Both the position numbers and the translations under genes were made by a program. Of a DNA stretch of 64,000 bases, positions 7,780 to 15,790 are shown in pieces. Below the pieces are notes generated by a model that saw nothing but the letters and a program-made list of their open reading frames with translations, searched no databases and was not told the DNA's origin. Origin of the DNA: Colwellia sp. 75C3 (lineage in GTDB: Bacteria; Pseudomonadota; Gammaproteobacteria; Enterobacterales; Alteromonadaceae). The stretch lies in assembly GCF_002836255.1 (NCBI RefSeq), contig NZ_PJAU01000058.1, positions 1 to 64,000 of the forward strand. Reading direction: 5' to 3'. The stretch's first letter is position 1, and every line of letters starts with the position of its first letter.

Positions 7780-9466
7780 AATACCTCCTTTTATCCCCTT
7801 CTTTATCGGGGCATTAATTGCTGCCTTTACCCGTGGAGTATTACGTAACACTCTGATGATAATCGTGCCTATTGTCAGTGGTTTGCACCTTTGGATGGTA
7901 CCAGAAGGTATTCACTTACAATTTGCTTTTCTTGACTACCAACTTAGTCCTTATCGCGTTGATAAGCTAAGTCTGATGTTTGGGTATGTTTTTCACATCG
8001 CCGCATTTATTGCCATTATTTATTCGCTTCATGTAAAAGACACTGTGCAGCAAGTATCAGCAATGTTATACGCTGGTAGTGGTTTAGGTGCGGTATTTGC
8101 CGGTGATTTACTTACTTTGTTTGTTTTCTGGGAACTTTTAGCATTTACCTCAGTGTTTCTAATTTGGGCGAGGCGTACTCCACAATCGTATGTAGCAGGA
8201 ATGCGCTATTTGATTATTCAAGTGCTCTCAGGGGTTATTCTGTTAGTTGGAGCACTTTTTTATGCTGTTGAAAATGGCACCTTAGATTTTGGTTATATTG
8301 GACTCAATGGCATTGCTGGCTGGCTCATTTTTATAGCTTTTGGTATTAAATGTGCTTTTCCTATCGCCCATAACTGGCTTACCGACGCATATCCTGAAGC
8401 AACAGTTACTGGTACTGTTTTCCTTAGTGCTTTTACCACTAAAGTTGCCGTGTATGCGTTAGCTCGATCATACCCAGGTACCGAGCTATTGGTATACATT
8501 GGTGCGGCCATGACTTGTTTCCCAATATTCTTCGCTGTTATTGAAAATGATTTACGCCGAGTATTAGCTTATAGCCTGATCAACCAAGTTGGTTTTATGG
8601 TTGTGGGCATAGGAATAGGCACCGCACTAGCGATTAACGGAGCGGTATCTCATGCATTTAACGATGTAATATTTAAAGGCTTGTTATTTATGTCGATGGG
8701 TGCAGTATTGCACATGACAGGAAAGATAAATGGCTCTGATTTGGGTGGCCTTTACAAAACTATGCCTAAGACGACAATCTTATGTATTGTTGGCGCAGCT
8801 TCTATTTCAGCATTCCCTCTTTTTAGCGGTTTTGTTAGTAAATCAATGGTGATGTCCGCAGCACTTGAAGAAGGTTATGATTGGATTTGGTTAATGTTAT
8901 TATTTGCTTCTGCAGGTGTATTTCACCATGCAGGCATTAAAATCCCTTATTTTGCCTTCTTCGCACATGACTCCGGTCTAAGAGCAAGTGATCCACCTAA
9001 AAATATGTTATTTGCAATGACAATCGCTGCATGTCTTTGTATAGCCATTGGTATATATCCATCAGCTTTGTATTCATTGTTACCTTACGACACTGGCTAC
9101 AATCCATATGATGCCACCCATGTTTTAGCGCAAACACAACTATTGTTCTTCTCTGCTTTAGCTTTTGTTTGGCTCAACTTAAAGGGCATGTATCCACCGG
9201 AGCTTCGCTCGACAAATCTAGATTTTGATTGGATATATCGCCGTGCTATGCCACTAGTTTTTCAAAACATGTTCAGTGTTATTTGGAAAGTAGATCGGAT
9301 GGTAAGAGATATGATAAAAGAAAAACTCAGTCACTCTTTTGCTTACCTAGCATCTAAGAATAACCGACTAAGTGGCTTACTTTCACGAAACCACCCTTCA
9401 GGTAGCATGGCTATGTGGATTGCTGTGATGCTTGGTATCTACTTACTTCTTAGCTTTGTTAAATAA
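7766..9466 (+). CDS. third antiporter-like subunit (MnhD/NuoM-N type)
   Basis: The 566-residue polytopic protein is in the same superfamily. Conserved features: LFVFWELLAFTSVF with the glutamate, FGIKCAFPIAHNWLTDAYPEATVTG with the lysine, SLINQVGFMVVGIGIG, and VSHAFNDVIFKGLLFMSMG. Beyond the usual core there is an extra C-terminal region of about 100 residues: a soluble, charged stretch (DRMVRDMIKEKLSHS) and then a last helix before the end. Its start overlaps the small upstream gene. It is the last gene of the operon and is followed by a strong terminator. It is probably part of the same complex, making three antiporter-like subunits. Confidence 0.88.
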   Translation: MWMIEIPPFIPFFIGALIAAFTRGVLRNTLMIIVPIVSGLHLWMVPEGIHLQFAFLDYQLSPYRVDKLSLMFGYVFHIAAFIAIIYSLHVKDTVQQVSAMLYAGSGLGAVFAGDLLTLFVFWELLAFTSVFLIWARRTPQSYVAGMRYLIIQVLSGVILLVGALFYAVENGTLDFGYIGLNGIAGWLIFIAFGIKCAFPIAHNWLTDAYPEATVTGTVFLSAFTTKVAVYALARSYPGTELLVYIGAAMTCFPIFFAVIENDLRRVLAYSLINQVGFMVVGIGIGTALAINGAVSHAFNDVIFKGLLFMSMGAVLHMTGKINGSDLGGLYKTMPKTTILCIVGAASISAFPLFSGFVSKSMVMSAALEEGYDWIWLMLLFASAGVFHHAGIKIPYFAFFAHDSGLRASDPPKNMLFAMTIAACLCIAIGIYPSALYSLLPYDTGYNPYDATHVLAQTQLLFFSALAFVWLNLKGMYPPELRSTNLDFDWIYRRAMPLVFQNMFSVIWKVDRMVRDMIKEKLSHSFAYLASKNNRLSGLLSRNHPSGSMAMWIAVMLGIYLLLSFVK

Positions 9467-9558
9467 TGTTTGGTTTATTATACCCATCACACTTCAAGAT
9501 GCAGATTTCAGCAAGTTGATAGAGGTATGTAGGTCCTAATTTTTAATGATAAATAAAA

Positions 9559-9584
9559 AAGCCTGAATATTGCTATTCAGGCTT
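9559..9584 (+). terminator. rho-independent terminator of the Mrp operon
   Basis: A perfect 9-bp stem gcctgaata / tattcaggc (9561-9569 and 9574-9582) with a ttgc loop is extended by flanking A/T pairs. It is followed by a T-rich stretch and lies 95 bp after the last antiporter gene. Confidence 0.85.
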
Positions 9585-9663
9585 TCGTTTAAATGTTCAT
9601 AATTGGTGAGTTCAAGACGAAATTAGGTCGGCTATGCGTAGCATCCACTGATTGAATTCAAGG

Positions 9664-9830
9664 TATTATACCAATTCCGTTAAATTATTGACCACTTGTA
9701 CTGGCTAAAATTCTCCATGACGGCGTTGCTTTCAATCCCAATAGCCAGCTATTGGTCAATCAAGCGCCTTGCCCTGAAATATTTTCACTTCGTACAACAA
9801 GATCAGAAACTTATCGGAATTGGTATTATA
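9664..9830. mobile_element. MITE-like element with terminal inverted repeats
   Basis: The two ends carry a perfect 12-bp inverted repeat, ataccaattccg (9668-9679) and cggaattggtat (9815-9826), about 167 bp apart overall. The inside has no intact transposase. The left end (taccaattc..ttaaatta) resembles the left end of a second, larger element at 42662-42935. This suggests a family of small non-autonomous elements. No clear target duplication is visible. Confidence 0.55.
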
Positions 9831-10249
9831 AAATAAGCGTCAATAAAATAGATGGTGACAAGCGTGCTGATAATTTAGTTATTGGTTATCGTGCAGTGTT
9901 CGCAGATTATGATGGGGTAATAGAGCTAAGATGGGGCTTGACGCCTCACTTTACTCAGGCACGTGATAGTACTCACCGTCATACTTTCTGATTGATCTGT
10001 GATATTGAAACTAATGAACAGTTTTCAGCTTTACAACTGCGTATAGCTCTCTTTCATGGAACAGACAAAGCGGTTTGTGACTCAGCGCGTGCTGGTTTTA
10101 ATTATTCAACAAAGTATGGGTATCTCAAGTTTTCATTAAGAAACAATAAACCCCGTAAATCCTTATTAATCAGGCTTTACAGGGCTTTATTGGTTCTTAA
10201 GTGTCTAATTCAATTTTTAAATTACTGTCAAGTTTTAACGAATAATTAA
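9752..10249 (+). pseudogene. remnant of an unidentified gene, interrupted by an in-frame TGA
   Basis: Two adjacent reading frames in the same phase are separated by one TGA at 9989-9991. Read through, they give a protein-like stretch (KRADNLVIGYRAVFADYDG, VIELRWGLTPHF, then ICDIETNEQFSALQLRIALFHG, AVCDSARAGFNYSTKYGYLKFS) that looks like real coding sequence. The first 79 codons up to about 9830 lie inside the MITE-like element, so the original N-terminus is missing or replaced. The end runs into the convergent S4 gene. I do not recognise the family. I call it a decayed gene truncated by the element. Confidence 0.5.
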
Positions 10250-10620
10250 ACCGATTCAGACTTTCTTTTCGAGCGTTCGGTCGAAGGTTTACTAGCAGTT
10301 TCTGATGCAGCAACCCGCGCCTTACTTTTAGCTCTTTTTTTAATTTTTGATTTATTATTCGCTGAAACAACGGTACTAATAAACTCTGCTGATTTTTTAG
10401 TCGGAGTATAAGCAACTTCAATCGTTTTACCGTCAAAACCGATAACATCGCCACGGCGAATTTTTTTACGCTTTTGCACTTCTACTTTCTTATTTACTAA
10501 AATTTTACCTTCGCTGATCAGGGTTTTAGCTTCGCCATCGCCAACCAAATTGGAAATTTTGAGCAATTTATAAAGTTCTATCGGTTCAACACAGATGTCG
10601 AAAATTGGGTGTTCAGACAT
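10246..10620 (-). CDS. S4-domain RNA-binding protein (YbcJ-like) with basic tail
   Basis: Residues about 12-75 form an S4-like domain: IELYKLLKISNLVGDGEAKTLISEGKILVNKKVEVQKRKKIRRGDVIGF. This resembles E. coli YbcJ (about 70 residues), a small RNA-binding protein. Here the protein is 124 residues because of an added C-terminal tail rich in Lys, Arg, Ser and Ala that looks disordered and could add RNA affinity. It stands alone on the minus strand, with its stop touching the end of the broken gene. Confidence 0.8.
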   Translation of the reverse strand: MSEHPIFDICVEPIELYKLLKISNLVGDGEAKTLISEGKILVNKKVEVQKRKKIRRGDVIGFDGKTIEVAYTPTKKSAEFISTVVSANNKSKIKKRAKSKARVAASETASKPSTERSKRKSESV

Positions 10621-11044
10621 GAAATACGCCTAATGATTTTAAATATTAATATTGTTAAATTCTAACATATATTGAATTAAAATTATATTAAGGATATTTA
10701 ATAATGCAGAGCTAGCATAGACGATAAATACGTGATGTAAAAATACGTAAAAATTGTAACTATGCCATTTCAATTCAACATAGATTTATACATCTGAAAA
10801 ACGCCCCTCATAACGAATTAGTACTATGCGTTACTTGGTGAATGATCACCCGACTAAAAATAGGCACCAGAAACAGTACCAAATAAAACACAAAAACGAT
10901 TTTATATAGGTGATTTATTGTGTCTAAAACATCTATCCCCTCTCAAGTTCCCTCTGTCATTAAGATGAATAATTAATCCTCTTGGTATTCCTTATCAAAC
11001 TGCTATAATTCCCGCCGTTAATTTCAATCAATAAAGTAAGCCAC
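10621..11044. other. intergenic region upstream of the S4 gene and ttcA
   Basis: This 424-bp AT-rich spacer between two divergent genes holds the ttcA promoter at its right end. Apart from that I see no RNA gene, repeat or convincing small ORF in it. Confidence 0.5.
10982..11009 (+). promoter_or_regulatory. sigma-70 promoter with extended -10 for ttcA
   Basis: TTGGTA (10982-10987), a 16-bp spacer ending in TGC, and a perfect TATAAT (11004-11009). The TG one base before the -10 box makes an extended -10 promoter. Transcription would start near 11016, leaving about a 30-nt leader before the ttcA ATG. Confidence 0.65.
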
Positions 11045-11989
11045 ATGACTGTAGAACAACTAACGTTACCAACGACCAAACTAACATCGATCCAAAAAAC
11101 GCAATTATCTAAGTTAGAAAAAAAGCTTAGACGTAATGTTGGCCAAGCCATAGCGCAATACAACATGATTGAAGATGGTGACAAGGTGATGGTATGCCTT
11201 TCAGGCGGTAAAGACAGCTATGCCATGCTCGACATTTTAATGCTGTTAAAAGAAGCTGCCCCTATCCACTTCGACATTGTTGCCGTTAACTTAGATCAAA
11301 AACAACCTGGCTTCCCTGAACATATTTTACCCGAGTACCTCGATAAACTCGGTATTGAATATCATATTGTTGAAGAGAATACCTACGGTATAGTGAAAGA
11401 AAAAGTAGAAGAAGGTAAAACGACCTGTAGCTTATGTTCTCGGTTACGTCGCGCTATTTTATACAAAACAGCTAAAAATATTGGCGCAACAAAAATAGCT
11501 TTAGGTCATCACCGTGATGATATGATTGAAACCTTAATGCTGAATATGTTTTATGGCGGAAAAATGAAGGCTATGCCTGCCAAGCTTGTTTCTGACAATG
11601 GCGAACATGTTGTTATACGCCCTTTAGCTTTTTGTAAAGAAAGTGAGCTTATTCAATACAGTGAATTGAAAAAATTCCCGATTATCCCGTGTAATTTATG
11701 TGGCTCACAGCCCAATATGCAAAGACAAAACATTAAACATATGCTTAATGGTTGGTCAGAGCAATTCCCGGGTAGAATTGAATCTATGTTTACGGCAATG
11801 CAAAACGTTGTTCCTTCTCACTTGTGTGATAGTAATTTATTTGATTTTAAAAACATAGATAGTACGTCCGGTATTATTAACGGCGGTGATACTGCTTTTG
11901 ATGAAGTAGTGATTGAAACACCACAAGAGAAATCCGCTAAAGATTATCTTAATGTTGACCAACAGCTCAATGTCGTTGAAGTTAAATAA
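11045..11989 (+). CDS. ttcA: tRNA 2-thiocytidine(32) synthetase TtcA
   Basis: The 314-residue PP-loop ATPase thiolates C32 of some tRNAs using ATP and an iron-sulfur cluster. The ATP-binding SGGKDS is at residues 53-58. Two CxxC pairs at C128/C131 and C216/C219 match the cysteines that bind the cluster in Ttc[20 protein letters not shown] and the C-terminal NVVPSHL segment are typical. The C-terminus carries about 40 extra weakly conserved residues. It is a single gene with its own promoter and a strong terminator after it. Confidence 0.96.
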   Translation: MTVEQLTLPTTKLTSIQKTQLSKLEKKLRRNVGQAIAQYNMIEDGDKVMVCLSGGKDSYAMLDILMLLKEAAPIHFDIVAVNLDQKQPGFPEHILPEYLDKLGIEYHIVEENTYGIVKEKVEEGKTTCSLCSRLRRAILYKTAKNIGATKIALGHHRDDMIETLMLNMFYGGKMKAMPAKLVSDNGEHVVIRPLAFCKESELIQYSELKKFPIIPCNLCGSQPNMQRQNIKHMLNGWSEQFPGRIESMFTAMQNVVPSHLCDSNLFDFKNIDSTSGIINGGDTAFDEVVIETPQEKSAKDYLNVDQQLNVVEVK

Positions 11990-12049
11990 TAGCACTGTGG
12001 TTACCTCTCAGTAATTAGATAACAAGCTGAACTAAAATCGCAAATAAAA

Positions 12050-12082
12050 AAAACGGCCAATGTTTATAACATTGGCCGTTTT
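12050..12082. terminator. bidirectional terminator between ttcA and the bax-like gene
   Basis: A perfect 15-bp stem (arms 12050-12064 and 12068-12082, core acggccaatgtt / aacattggccgt) with a 3-nt loop. It has A-rich sequence on the left and T-rich on the right, so it can stop transcripts in both directions for these convergent genes. Confidence 0.9.
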
Positions 12083-12127
12083 TATTTGTCCACTTTAACT
12101 GATAGCTTTCATTGATAAATTAGCGTG

Positions 12128-13006
12128 TTAATCAGCTAGAGCAGTTTGTTGGCTACTTGGTTGAACAAAGTAACGCTGGTTATGGCGTAACATATCAGTG
12201 ATATCTAATACGTATTCGGCACCACGCTCAGAATAAGGTAACAAACCCGTTGCTAAAATTCCGGCATCAAGCGGCTGATTTTGTGCTCTTAACTCAGCGC
12301 GGATTGTTCTAAACATATGATAAGCATTATGCTTATTTATATTATTGAAATATCCCGAAACAGCAGCATCGACACTTTGAAATGCCGCGACTTCATGTTT
12401 TGCGCCAGTATTACGTCCACCAGGTACCATGCCACAACCCGTTCTGTAACACCAAATACCGAAGAAGTTTAGCCCTATTCGAGCAAAGCGTGAGGCTCCC
12501 CAAGCAGATTCATTAGCAGCCTGCACCAAAACCAACGAGGTAGGGATAATATCGACACGCACCAACAAATCATTGATTTGTTGTAATATTGAAGCTTGCT
12601 TATTGATACGGTAAGCCTTGATAAGTATGTCTAGAGAAGCTTGTTCCTCTTCAGTTAGCCCTAAACCTAATGATATTTGCCCCTGCCAAAACTCAAGTTT
12701 CGTTCTATCTTCGGATAGCTCATTGTTTTTATCTTCAATGGCTGGACGGATAAAAGCAAAAAATTCACTTTTTTTAGTGGGTATATCATAAATAGCAGCA
12801 AAATCAGGTAGATTTACCTGGTGTAATGGTTTCTCTATTACCTTCACTTTTTCAACAACAGGGACAACTACTTCAACAAGTGTCGGTACAACCTCAACGA
12901 CAGTAACAATAACCATAGGTTGAGGTTTCAAAAAAGTAAAAGGTGCAATAATAGCTGCCAGTAACGCTGTAATAAAAATAAAGCGAATTAAATAATTTCT
13001 TTGCAT
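12128..13006 (-). CDS. Bax-like glucosaminidase domain protein
   Basis: The 292-residue protein has an N-terminal membrane anchor (about residues 8-28), then a Val/Glu-rich segment, then a C-terminal glucosaminidase domain. Seen: LVLVQAANESAWGASRFARIGLNFFGIWCYRTGCGMVP, whose NES glutamate is the likely catalytic residue of this lysozyme-like family, then FQSVDAAVSGYFNNINKHNAY and the ending LLPYSERGAEYVLDITDMLRHN. This is the E. coli Bax family, thought to act on peptidoglycan. The protein is likely anchored in the inner membrane facing the periplasm. The membrane-protein gene at 13032 lies just upstream with a 25-bp gap, so they may be co-transcribed. Confidence 0.85.
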   Translation of the reverse strand: MQRNYLIRFIFITALLAAIIAPFTFLKPQPMVIVTVVEVVPTLVEVVVPVVEKVKVIEKPLHQVNLPDFAAIYDIPTKKSEFFAFIRPAIEDKNNELSEDRTKLEFWQGQISLGLGLTEEEQASLDILIKAYRINKQASILQQINDLLVRVDIIPTSLVLVQAANESAWGASRFARIGLNFFGIWCYRTGCGMVPGGRNTGAKHEVAAFQSVDAAVSGYFNNINKHNAYHMFRTIRAELRAQNQPLDAGILATGLLPYSERGAEYVLDITDMLRHNQRYFVQPSSQQTALAD

Positions 13007-13031
13007 AAAAAGTCCTTATATACGATGAAAG

Positions 13032-13880
13032 TTAAGCGGAAAAGCTATCGTCTGAGCCATTGTGGTCAGTGTCTTTATTCGCTGAATTTTGATTAACAGA
13101 ATCAACCAAGTCACTATCAATACTATTTTCATCGACAAATACGCCAAAAATCTCACGGTACAATACGCCTTTAACATTGTAATACCAGGGTGCTAAATAT
13201 GAGAAGCCAAATAAGAATATTACAATGCCAAGTGGTGCTAAGCTAGATTCAAGCAATAAAGCAATTGGCAGGGTAAGAAAAATTAATGCCATAAACAAGA
13301 CAACATAAATGCTAAGTAGCGGCACTACTTTAAAGCGCAACGCTTTGATTGATAGGATAATAGCTTGTACTGGCGTGAGTTTTTTTTCTACTACTAGAGG
13401 TATCGTTAGCGACAACAGTACAGCCAACAAAATACCGGGTACGATTAGCAATTGAAAACCAATACTAATAAGAATAGACGTTAACAGCGCACAAAGCGCA
13501 ACCCAACTACCTCGATGTAAGAACGACAGCGCCATTTTACTCTGCGTAGGTCTGTTAACTGCATGGAAGATACCCATCATTTCAATACCTGCCATAAATG
13601 GCCATACGGCAATAGTGACAATGACATTAATTAACTGTAGTAACTCTGGGTCTTTGATAACAAGTTCGATACCACCAAAAAAACTACTGGCAATAAACGA
13701 CACCATCATGCCAAAAATTAAAACGAAGAGTAATGCTAGATTGATCGACATTCTGGACTTTACTGTATGCTGCCATGCTTCACTTAACACAGCTTTCACA
13801 TCAATTGAGTACTCACCTTTTACAGCACCCTCAACACTACCACCAATGGATACAATTATATTTTTCTCTGGCAAAATCAA
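13032..13880 (-). CDS. polytopic membrane protein, function unknown
   Basis: The 282-residue protein has five or six hydrophobic segments between residues about 45 and 245, flanked by a soluble N-terminus of about 40 residues and an acidic, Asn/Asp/Ser-rich C-terminal tail. Seen: LLIVPGILLAVLLSLTIPLVVEKKLTPVQAI, a pattern found in several membrane families with a conserved P-G-I turn. I cannot assign a function. It is transcribed towards the Bax-like gene with only 25 bp between. Confidence 0.65.
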   Translation of the reverse strand: MILPEKNIIVSIGGSVEGAVKGEYSIDVKAVLSEAWQHTVKSRMSINLALLFVLIFGMMVSFIASSFFGGIELVIKDPELLQLINVIVTIAVWPFMAGIEMMGIFHAVNRPTQSKMALSFLHRGSWVALCALLTSILISIGFQLLIVPGILLAVLLSLTIPLVVEKKLTPVQAIILSIKALRFKVVPLLSIYVVLFMALIFLTLPIALLLESSLAPLGIVIFLFGFSYLAPWYYNVKGVLYREIFGVFVDENSIDSDLVDSVNQNSANKDTDHNGSDDSFSA

Positions 13881-13980
13881 CCCTTTTTTAATACATTAAT
13901 ACGACATTTTTTGGCTATTATACTAGAAATATTAGCAGATTGCTCACTGCTCAATTTAACGACAATTCGACAAAGAAAAC

Positions 13981-14013
13981 TTCCCCCTAAACTAATAAGA
14001 AGTTTGAGGGGAA
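13981..14013 (-). terminator. terminator of the LysE-family gene
   Basis: A 13-bp hairpin with two mismatched pairs (arms 13981-13993 and 14001-14013, G/C-rich ttcccc / ggggaa base). Read on the minus strand it is followed by gttttctttg, just downstream of the LysE stop at 14033. Confidence 0.65.
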
Positions 14014-14032
14014 TATTATGGATAACTAGCGA

Positions 14033-14731
14033 TTAGTTAAGGTCGCTTAGTACGAGTTGAATGGCTAATAGCAATAAAATTACCCCCATAATCCGATCAA
14101 GAATGTAGCCTTTACGTTGTAAAACAAAACGGACTCTTTCTTGAGTCAGTATGTAAGATAAAAAGCAAAACCAGGCACCTGTTGCTGCAACTAAATAAGC
14201 GCCGTAAGCAATTTTAATACTTAACAAGGTTTCAGGGGCGATAACAACAGAAAATAAACTGACAAAAAATAAGGTCGCTTTAACATTTAACGCATTGATT
14301 AAAAAACCATTAAGAAAAGCTTTTTTAGCCGACGGGCTATTAGTTTTCGTCCCATCTTTGGCTTCTTGGGTCGGATCTTCATTCGTTATGAGGGATTTAT
14401 TATCTGTATCATGACTATCTGCTGCAGATAACACTTCATCAGGCTTTTTAGCCCTAAGGCAATGCCATGCGATATAACAAAAATAGCTAGCAGCAATATA
14501 CTTTAAGGCAGTAAATAAACGCTCATCGCTCGCAATTAATAGCCCTATGCCAACTAGGGAGTACGTCACATGGACAATAATACCTGCGGCAATACCAAAA
14601 CTAGTGTAGATCGCAATGCGGCGGTTATATCGGATGCTTTGTTTTAAAATAAGTGCAAAGTCAGGACCGGGACTGGCTACGGCAAAAAAATGTACCATGG
14701 CGATAAGTAAAAACTGTTCTAAAGCTGGCAT
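14033..14731 (-). CDS. LysE/RhtB-family amino acid exporter
   Basis: The 232-residue membrane protein has about six helices and the family N-terminus VHFFAVASPGPDFALILKQSIRYNRR. This matches the LysE signature S-P-G-P-x, followed by a G-I-A-x-G-I helix. Members export amino acids or similar metabolites across the inner membrane. A polar insert of about 35 residues (AADSHDTDNKSLITNEDPTQE region) separates the third and fourth helices and is longer than usual. The substrate cannot be told from sequence. Confidence 0.9.
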   Translation of the reverse strand: MPALEQFLLIAMVHFFAVASPGPDFALILKQSIRYNRRIAIYTSFGIAAGIIVHVTYSLVGIGLLIASDERLFTALKYIAASYFCYIAWHCLRAKKPDEVLSAADSHDTDNKSLITNEDPTQEAKDGTKTNSPSAKKAFLNGFLINALNVKATLFFVSLFSVVIAPETLLSIKIAYGAYLVAATGAWFCFLSYILTQERVRFVLQRKGYILDRIMGVILLLLAIQLVLSDLN

Positions 14732-15156
14732 ATTACAACGTGGCTGTTTATGAAAAGTGCGTTATTTTACCTTAGAAATGAAATAAAGCGACCTTAGCCT
14801 CAAAAAGGCTCAGTTCATTGTGTAAGTAATTAGCTACTAATTACTCTGCATTAGCCCACAGAACTTTGCACTAATATGCCGCGGTAAAAAGCCCAAAGAT
14901 CTTCAAAGCAATTAAAGCGATATTCTGTACCGTGGTAACTTGTTTTCATACGCTAACTTATTAATGTTAAATAAAGAACAAGCATTGTATAAGTTTTGAT
15001 CAAGCAGCACCGTTAACCAAATGTAATTTAGCGTATTGATTGGTTACTTATGAGCAGCTTACTTCACAGCAATACCGTAAAGTAATACTGCAAAGTAGTA
15101 CTTCAAAATAATACTGCATAGTAATAACGCAATTATAACTGAGTTGTTGGTGGTTT
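14732..15156. other. 425-bp spacer with a degenerate minisatellite
   Basis: There is no convincing gene. The left part is ordinary AT-rich sequence containing the LysE promoter on the minus strand. The right part (15058-15135) is the 13-bp tandem repeat described separately. Confidence 0.55.
15058..15135. repeat. degenerate 13-bp tandem repeat, about six units
   Basis: Successive 13-mers read aataccgtaaagt (15071), aatactgcaaagt (15084), agtacttcaaaat (15097), aatactgcatagt (15110) and aataacgcaatta (15123). A weaker unit starts at 15058. The period is exact and the units share a common pattern, so this is a decayed minisatellite. It lies just downstream of the DUF1415 stop. Confidence 0.7.
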
Positions 15157-15744
15157 TTATTTTTGCGGATGGGCTTGGTGAATGCCTTTTAATATATCTT
15201 GAAAATAATTACTGCCTTTGTGCTCAGCTAACGCCATATTATCTTCTGGGATTTGTTCGGGATTTTTATATACCTTAAGTACTTTAGCCATACTGGCTTC
15301 ACGAATAATATGGATCATGGGATACGGAGAGCGATTAGTAAAGTTACTGGCCGCATCAAAGTCATCATCAGCAAAACAATATTCGGGGTGCATGCTGGCT
15401 AGTTGGAATATCCCTTCAAAGCCTGATTCAATTAATAAATCATTGGCATAATCAACTAGATCTAAATAACGCTCAAAACTGCGAAATCCTTCACTATAAA
15501 TGAGTAAAGTCGTTTCAATGTCATCATGTTGTTGCAGATGATGGCATTGTTCTACGAATTCTTTCAAAGCGGGTTTAATTTGCTCTGCCTCAGACTGATG
15601 ATAACAAATGGTATTATTTACAAACTCTTTCTTCGCAAAAGGGCAAAAATTCAACCCGATAATAATTTCATCTAACCATTGTTTTGTTGCATCAATTTCA
15701 GCTGATGCTTTTAGGTTTACTGATTGTTGATTCTCTTTACTCAT
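15157..15744 (-). CDS. DUF1415 family protein
   Basis: The 195-residue soluble protein has the DUF1415 opening TKQWLDEIIIGLNFCPFAKKEF and the central HPEYCFADDDFDAASNFTNRSPYPMIHIIREAS. Two conserved cysteines (FCPFA and YCF) and several Asp/His residues suggest a metal or redox site, but the family's function is not established. It is 46 bp downstream of the ABC exporter on the same strand and may be co-transcribed with it. Confidence 0.9.
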   Translation of the reverse strand: MSKENQQSVNLKASAEIDATKQWLDEIIIGLNFCPFAKKEFVNNTICYHQSEAEQIKPALKEFVEQCHHLQQHDDIETTLLIYSEGFRSFERYLDLVDYANDLLIESGFEGIFQLASMHPEYCFADDDFDAASNFTNRSPYPMIHIIREASMAKVLKVYKNPEQIPEDNMALAEHKGSNYFQDILKGIHQAHPQK

Positions 15745-15790
15745 TACTGTCTACTCTAACACTGCTGTTTTTGTAATTAATTTAATAACG

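Noticed and set aside
9752-10249. Reading the TGA at 9989 as selenocysteine
   Set aside because: No SECIS-like hairpin is evident directly after it, and the upstream part lies inside a mobile-like element; a decayed gene is simpler.
10197-10454. Minus-strand frame of 85 codons overlapping the S4 gene
   Set aside because: A different phase of the S4 coding sequence with low-complexity Lys/Leu content; the S4 domain frame explains the region.
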